A stretch of 64,000 nucleotides of DNA, taken from contig NZ_BDAZ01000008.1 in NCBI RefSeq assembly GCF_001612725.1, positions 186,001 through 250,000 of the forward strand. Reading direction: 5' to 3'. The notes under the pieces are model-generated. The model was given only the letters and a program-made list of their open reading frames with translations, made no database searches and was not told the DNA's origin. Below, piece by piece: positions 60,362-64,000 of the stretch. A program made the translations under genes and the position numbers. Source of the DNA: Nocardia anaemiae NBRC 100462. Lineage in GTDB: Bacteria > Actinomycetota > Actinomycetes > Mycobacteriales > Mycobacteriaceae. How positions within the stretch are numbered: position 1 is the first letter of the stretch; each line of letters begins with the position of its first letter.

Positions 60362-61969
60362 ATGGAAACCATGACGAAAACGAGCTTCGGCGATCAGATT
60401 CACCAGATGTGGCAGACGCGGCCCGTCCGGTTGCCGCGGCAAGGTCCGATCGCGGGCGTCGCGGCCGGGTTCGGGCAGCGCTACGGGATCGATCCGGTGC
60501 TCGTGCGGGTCGCACTCGTGGTGTCGACGATCTTCGGCGGCGCGGGCATTGTGCTGTACCTGCTCGCCTGGCTGCTGTTCAGCGCGGCCGGCGACCAGTC
60601 CTCTGCGGCCGAGTCGCTGTTCGGCAAGGGGCACAGCTCGCAGTCGCAGACCAAGACCATCGTTCTGATCGTGGCACTGGCCATCGCGGTCAGCACCATC
60701 GGACCGGTCGGCGTCGGACTGGCCGGTTCGGGCATGATCAGCATGGCGCTCATGCTGGCCGGATGGTGGATGCTGCATATGCGCACCCCGCAGCCACCGC
60801 CCGGCACGAGTTCACTGGGCGGCTTCGATGGTGGTCTCACCGCGACCGGCTACCCCGGGGCCGTATTCCCGCAGCGCACGATGCCCGGCGACTTCTATAC
60901 GCCGGAGACCGGCATGTACACGCCGTACACGAAGTTGCCGGACGCGTATGTCCCGGACGCTCCCGCACAGGCGGCGCCGAGTTCCCCGGCGCAGCAGGCG
61001 GATCCGATCCTCTTGCCGGACACCGAAAATGGCGAGACCGAAACCGAACTGATCGAAAAGACCGGCGCGCCGATCGCGGGCGCTACGCCAGCCGATCCCG
61101 ACACCGTCCTGATACGTAAGGAAGACGCCGACACCGTGTTGCTCGACAAGGGCGACGCGGGAACCAAAGCTCCTCCCGTCGAGACCGCAGCGCCCGAAGA
61201 CGGAACACCCACGAGAATTGCCGCAGCCGAATCCATTTCGCGCACAAGCGCTCCCCCATCCCGCACGGAGACCGCGACACCCGCGCACCCGACCGGACTC
61301 ACGCCACCCGCCTGGGACCCGCTCGGCGTGGCCCCACTCGCCTGGGATCTGCCCGACCCCACCCCGACCCGCACCATCGTCGCACCTCCGCCGAAGCGCC
61401 CCCGCTCCCGGCTCACCCCGGTGGTGCTCGGCCTGGCCATCCTGGCCGCCGCGGGTGCGGGTGCGCTGGCCGCCTCCGGCGTCGAGTGGATGACACCGGG
61501 ACGCATCGCCGCGGTGGCGCTGGCGGTGATCGGGTTGGGGCTGGTGATCGGCGCATTCCTACGCCGCGGCTTCGGCCTGCTCGTACTGACCGCACCGCTC
61601 GCCGGATTCGTGGTGCTGGCCTCGATGCTCGGTCCGATCGAATTCGACAGCGCCACCGTCGGCGATCGCACCTGGGCACCGACCACGATGACCGATCTGG
61701 CCGCGAAGTACGAGTTGACCGTGGGGACAGGCACATTGGATCTGCGCTCGCTGCAGTTGACCGAGAACCGAACAGTCGAGGTCGCGGTCCAACTCGGCGA
61801 TGCCAAGATCCTGCTGCCGGAGAGTATGGCGGTGCGCACCGACTGCACCGTCAATCTGGGAGATGTCAACTGCCCCACCGGCATTACCGGCCCGCATCCC
61901 GACGGCGCACCGGTACTCGATCTGAAAGTCCATGTCCGGACCGGCAATGCGGAGGTGCACCGTGGCTGA
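60362..61969 (+). CDS. PspC domain-containing membrane protein
   Basis: A 535-residue protein. The PspC domain lies at about 20-75 ([52 protein letters not shown]), then several helices ([20 protein letters not shown]), a long acidic/Thr-Pro-rich cytoplasmic linker of about 170 residues, two more helices ([38 protein letters not shown]) and a beta-rich C-terminal domain ([34 protein letters not shown]) of the LiaF/DUF2154-like cell-wall-active type. It probably acts with the PspC kinase in envelope-stress sensing, an inference from shared domain and location. Confidence 0.88.
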   Translation: METMTKTSFGDQIHQMWQTRPVRLPRQGPIAGVAAGFGQRYGIDPVLVRVALVVSTIFGGAGIVLYLLAWLLFSAAGDQSSAAESLFGKGHSSQSQTKTIVLIVALAIAVSTIGPVGVGLAGSGMISMALMLAGWWMLHMRTPQPPPGTSSLGGFDGGLTATGYPGAVFPQRTMPGDFYTPETGMYTPYTKLPDAYVPDAPAQAAPSSPAQQADPILLPDTENGETETELIEKTGAPIAGATPADPDTVLIRKEDADTVLLDKGDAGTKAPPVETAAPEDGTPTRIAAAESISRTSAPPSRTETATPAHPTGLTPPAWDPLGVAPLAWDLPDPTPTRTIVAPPPKRPRSRLTPVVLGLAILAAAGAGALAASGVEWMTPGRIAAVALAVIGLGLVIGAFLRRGFGLLVLTAPLAGFVVLASMLGPIEFDSATVGDRTWAPTTMTDLAAKYELTVGTGTLDLRSLQLTENRTVEVAVQLGDAKILLPESMAVRTDCTVNLGDVNCPTGITGPHPDGAPVLDLKVHVRTGNAEVHRG

Positions 61970-62174
61970 CCCCACCGAACAAAACGTCACCAAGCGGGGG
62001 CCGTCCGTCTCCCTGCTGATCGTCGGGTTGCTCGCCCTCGGCGTGAGCATCTGGGCCTTCGTCGGCCCGGCCCCCATGACCGCCACCAGCGTGGCCTCAC
62101 TGGGCTGGGTCGTCGTAATCGCCGCCATCGTGGTCGGCATCCTGCTGGTCATTTCCCCGCGCAGACCGCGCTGA
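61962..62174 (+). CDS. Small two-helix membrane protein
   Basis: A 70-residue protein with two transmembrane helices ([20 protein letters not shown] and [20 protein letters not shown]) joined by a short loop and ending in a basic tail. The GTG at 61962 overlaps the PspC gene's stop by eight bases, so the two are translationally coupled. It probably forms part of the same PspC membrane complex. No further function known. Confidence 0.75.
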   Translation: MADPTEQNVTKRGPSVSLLIVGLLALGVSIWAFVGPAPMTATSVASLGWVVVIAAIVVGILLVISPRRPR

Positions 62175-62232
62175 CCACCCGAATGGCCCGTCCGGTGGAC
62201 GGGCCATTTTCTTCCGGAGGAGCACAACGCCA

Positions 62233-62409
62233 ATGCCCATGGAACAGTTCGACACCGATGACGACCCGACCGACCATACGGGAATCCCGATCGGCCGCTT
62301 CATGCCGCTGACACCGAGCCGGAGTTACCTCGGCGGCGGCTTATTACTCGGACAGCTCATCCTCGGCCGCACACCGCCGCCCACGACGAATCCCGACTAC
62401 TCCAAATAG
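62233..62409 (+). CDS. Small hypothetical protein (58 aa)
   Basis: A 58-codon frame starting MPMEQFDTDDDPTDHTGIPI, continuing GRFMPLTPSRSYLGGGLLLG and ending NPDYSK. The acidic start and Gly/Leu-rich centre suggest a peripheral membrane peptide. GGAGGA lies about twelve bases ahead of the first ATG; a second ATG two codons later is nearer. Its end overlaps the convergent SRPBCC-like gene by 13 bases. Moderate support only. Confidence 0.45.
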   Translation: MPMEQFDTDDDPTDHTGIPIGRFMPLTPSRSYLGGGLLLGQLILGRTPPPTTNPDYSK

Positions 62410-62852
62410 GCCGGGCAGCCCAAATGCTCACTGATCCGGTCGAGTAGCCGCTGCATACTCACCCGCTGCTTACCCTCGACACCCCGCGCGATCATCGGCA
62501 CCATCCACCGCGCACTTGTCGCGACGTTGAACATCTGCTGGATCACCCGAGCACCCTTGGGATGCGGCAACACTCGACACTCGGCACGAAACCACCGCTG
62601 CCCCTCGACCGCGAGCATCGCCTGCGCCCGATCCACCTCGACCCGAATCCCGTTGGGATCTCCGGCGATCGCGGCCCGGAATTCGTTCGGGCCGCCGCGC
62701 AAGCGCATTCCGGGATCGGGGCCGTCGGCTAGGAAGAAAGCGTTGTCCGGACCGACCGGACCGGCGCTCACCGTGGTGAGCAGCGCGGCTACCACGCCAC
62801 ACGGCGCCTCGACGACCGCGTTGACAGTACAGAGCGGCTTCTTCGCTGCCAT
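62397..62852 (-). CDS. SRPBCC-like family protein
   Basis: A 151-residue protein with a helix-grip pattern: LCTVNAVVEAPCGVVAALLT, FRAAIAGDPNGIRVEVDRAQ, AMLAVEGQRWFRAECRVLPH, ARVIQQMFNVATSARWMVPM. The C-terminal helix has GKQRVSMQRLLDRISEHL. This resembles the actinobacterial SRPBCC/polyketide-cyclase-type proteins that bind hydrophobic ligands, but the match is only in strand-helix order. It starts at ATG 62850-62852 and lies 75 bases beyond the guaA stop on the same strand. Confidence 0.65.
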   Translation of the reverse strand: MAAKKPLCTVNAVVEAPCGVVAALLTTVSAGPVGPDNAFFLADGPDPGMRLRGGPNEFRAAIAGDPNGIRVEVDRAQAMLAVEGQRWFRAECRVLPHPKGARVIQQMFNVATSARWMVPMIARGVEGKQRVSMQRLLDRISEHLGCPAYLE

Positions 62853-62927
62853 CCGGACTCCCTGGGGAACTGGTCTATCCGGCTGACGGTACTCCCGAAA
62901 TCCGGCAAATCAGGCCCGATTGCGGGG

Positions 62928-64000
62928 TCACTCCCATTCGATGGTGCCCGGCGGCTTGCTCGTCACATCGAGGACAACCCGGTTGACCTCGGCCACCTCA
63001 TTGGTGATGCGAGTGGAAATGCGCTCGAGTACGTCATAGGGCAGCCGGGTCCAGTCCGCGGTCATCGCGTCCTCGCTGGAGACCGGGCGCAGCACGATCG
63101 GATGACCGTAGGTGCGGCCGTCACCCTGCACGCCGACGCTGCGCACATCCGCGAGCAGCACCACCGGGCACTGCCAGATCTGGCGATCCAGTCCGGCGGC
63201 GGTCAGCTCCTCGCGTGCGATGGCATCGGCCTGCCGCAGCGTCTCCAAACGGTCCGCGGTGACCTCGCCGACAATGCGGATGGCCAGGCCGGGACCCGGG
63301 AACGGCTGGCGGGCAACGATTTCCTCGGGCAGTCCGAGTTCGCGGCCGACCGCACGCACCTCGTCCTTGAACAGCAACCGCAGCGGTTCGACGAGGTCGA
63401 ACTCCAGATCGTCGGGCAGACCGCCGACATTGTGGTGACTCTTGATATTCGCGGTGCCGCTGCCGCCGCCGGATTCGACGACGTCCGGGTAGAGCGTGCC
63501 CTGCACCAGGAATTCGACCTCCGGCTTGGCGCCGCCACTCTGTTCGATGACGACCTCGGACACCGCATCCTCGAACGACCGGATGAACTCCCGGCCGATG
63601 ATCTTGCGCTTCTCCTCCGGATCGGAGACACCCTTCAATTCACCGAGGAACTTGTCCACCGCGTCGACGGTCACCAGCTTGGCGCCGGTCGCGGCGACGA
63701 AGTCCCGCTGCACCTGCTCGCGCTCCCCCGCTCGCAACAGGCCGTGGTCGACGAATACACAGGTCAGTCGGTCGCCGATGGCGCGCTGCACCAGTGCGCC
63801 CGCGACTGCGCTGTCCACACCGCCGGAGAGTCCGCAGATCGCATGGCCGTCGCCGATCTGCTCGCGCACCGAGGCGATCAGCGAATCGGCGATATTGGCC
63901 GGGGTCCAAGTGGCGGGGATTCCGGCGAGTTCGTGCAGGAAGCGGCTGAGCACCTGCTGACCGTGCGGCGAGTGCAGCACCTCCGGGTGATACTGCACAC
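62928..64000 (-). CDS. guaA: GMP synthase (glutamine-hydrolysing), 5' end outside the window
   Basis: The final step of GMP synthesis, amination of XMP. The visible C-terminal 357 residues contain the end of the glutamine amidotransferase domain ([20 protein letters not shown]), the ATP-pyrophosphatase domain with PP-loop [64 protein letters not shown] and [20 protein letters not shown], and the dimerisation domain ending KPPGTIEWE. The match to the family is complete up to the window edge. In M. tuberculosis guaA also follows the imuB-imuA' region. Confidence 0.96.
   Translation of the reverse strand, partial: VQYHPEVLHSPHGQQVLSRFLHELAGIPATWTPANIADSLIASVREQIGDGHAICGLSGGVDSAVAGALVQRAIGDRLTCVFVDHGLLRAGEREQVQRDFVAATGAKLVTVDAVDKFLGELKGVSDPEEKRKIIGREFIRSFEDAVSEVVIEQSGGAKPEVEFLVQGTLYPDVVESGGGSGTANIKSHHNVGGLPDDLEFDLVEPLRLLFKDEVRAVGRELGLPEEIVARQPFPGPGLAIRIVGEVTADRLETLRQADAIAREELTAAGLDRQIWQCPVVLLADVRSVGVQGDGRTYGHPIVLRPVSSEDAMTADWTRLPYDVLERISTRITNEVAEVNRVVLDVTSKPPGTIEWE

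Overview
The window is high-GC DNA from a mycolic-acid actinobacterium, most likely Nocardia or a close relative. The support is an MspA-type porin, a deazaflavin (F420)-dependent reductase, a SAM-IV riboswitch ahead of the methionine genes, the actinobacterial SOS mutasome genes (imuA', imuB, dnaE2) with mycobacterial-type LexA boxes, and a gene order (icd - met - DUF3017 ... dnaE2 ... imuB - imuA' ... guaA) that resembles the Mycobacterium tuberculosis chromosome. Species-level assignment is not possible from the sequence alone.

Layout. 1-13.4 kb: exodeoxyribonuclease III, alpha/beta hydrolases, and a five-gene minus-strand operon (1978-6764) carrying every step of a beta-oxidation cycle (acyl-CoA dehydrogenase, MaoC hydratase, SDR dehydrogenase, SCP-x type thiolase) plus an SRPBCC protein. 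The operon and the TetR gene at 7262-7915 each have the same near-perfect 18-bp palindrome upstream, so they look like one regulon. LysR, TetR, epoxide-hydrolase-like and F420-reductase genes follow. 13.42-24.82 kb: an 11.4-kb genomic island bounded by a 274-bp direct repeat (one mismatch) that contains the 3' end of the F420-reductase gene and the last codons of the convergent MFS gene. The island holds an XRE/TPR regulator divergent from a small recombinase-like gene, mostly unrecognised cargo (lipoprotein, DUF4279, bactofilin-like, a coupled small membrane protein / sigma factor / helical protein operon, two paralogous membrane-anchored proteins, DUF4352), and two dead recombinases: a twice-frameshifted tyrosine integrase and a serine-recombinase remnant lying against the right repeat.

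25-38.6 kb: MFS exporter, isocitrate dehydrogenase, a DHA2-type drug exporter divergent from its TetR, then a SAM-IV riboswitch followed not by metY but by a 53-codon remnant of metY with a large internal deletion, and then intact metX. HxlR/nitroreductase, lipoproteins, DUF3017, AhpD-like, TrmL, a broken heme-binding-type gene, DUF167, a DUF4349 lipoprotein and a TetR/NTF2-like pair follow. 38.6-49.5 kb: the SOS mutagenesis region. dnaE2, imuA' and a small TPR-like gene (42007-42462) each have a LexA-box match in their promoter region, which suggests the TPR-like gene belongs to the SOS regulon. Between them lie SDR, sucrase/ferredoxin-like, YdeI-like, hydrolase and methyltransferase genes, with a conspicuous hairpin repeat duplicated at 45.8-46.1 kb.

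49.6-64 kb: TetR/phytanoyl-CoA dioxygenase, a membrane-anchored Ser/Thr kinase, a two-component system whose sensor kinase has a PspC domain, an MspA porin, a 1347-residue HTH-nSTAND-WD40 protein, a second PspC protein with a small membrane partner, and the start-truncated guaA. No rRNA, tRNA or CRISPR array was recognised.
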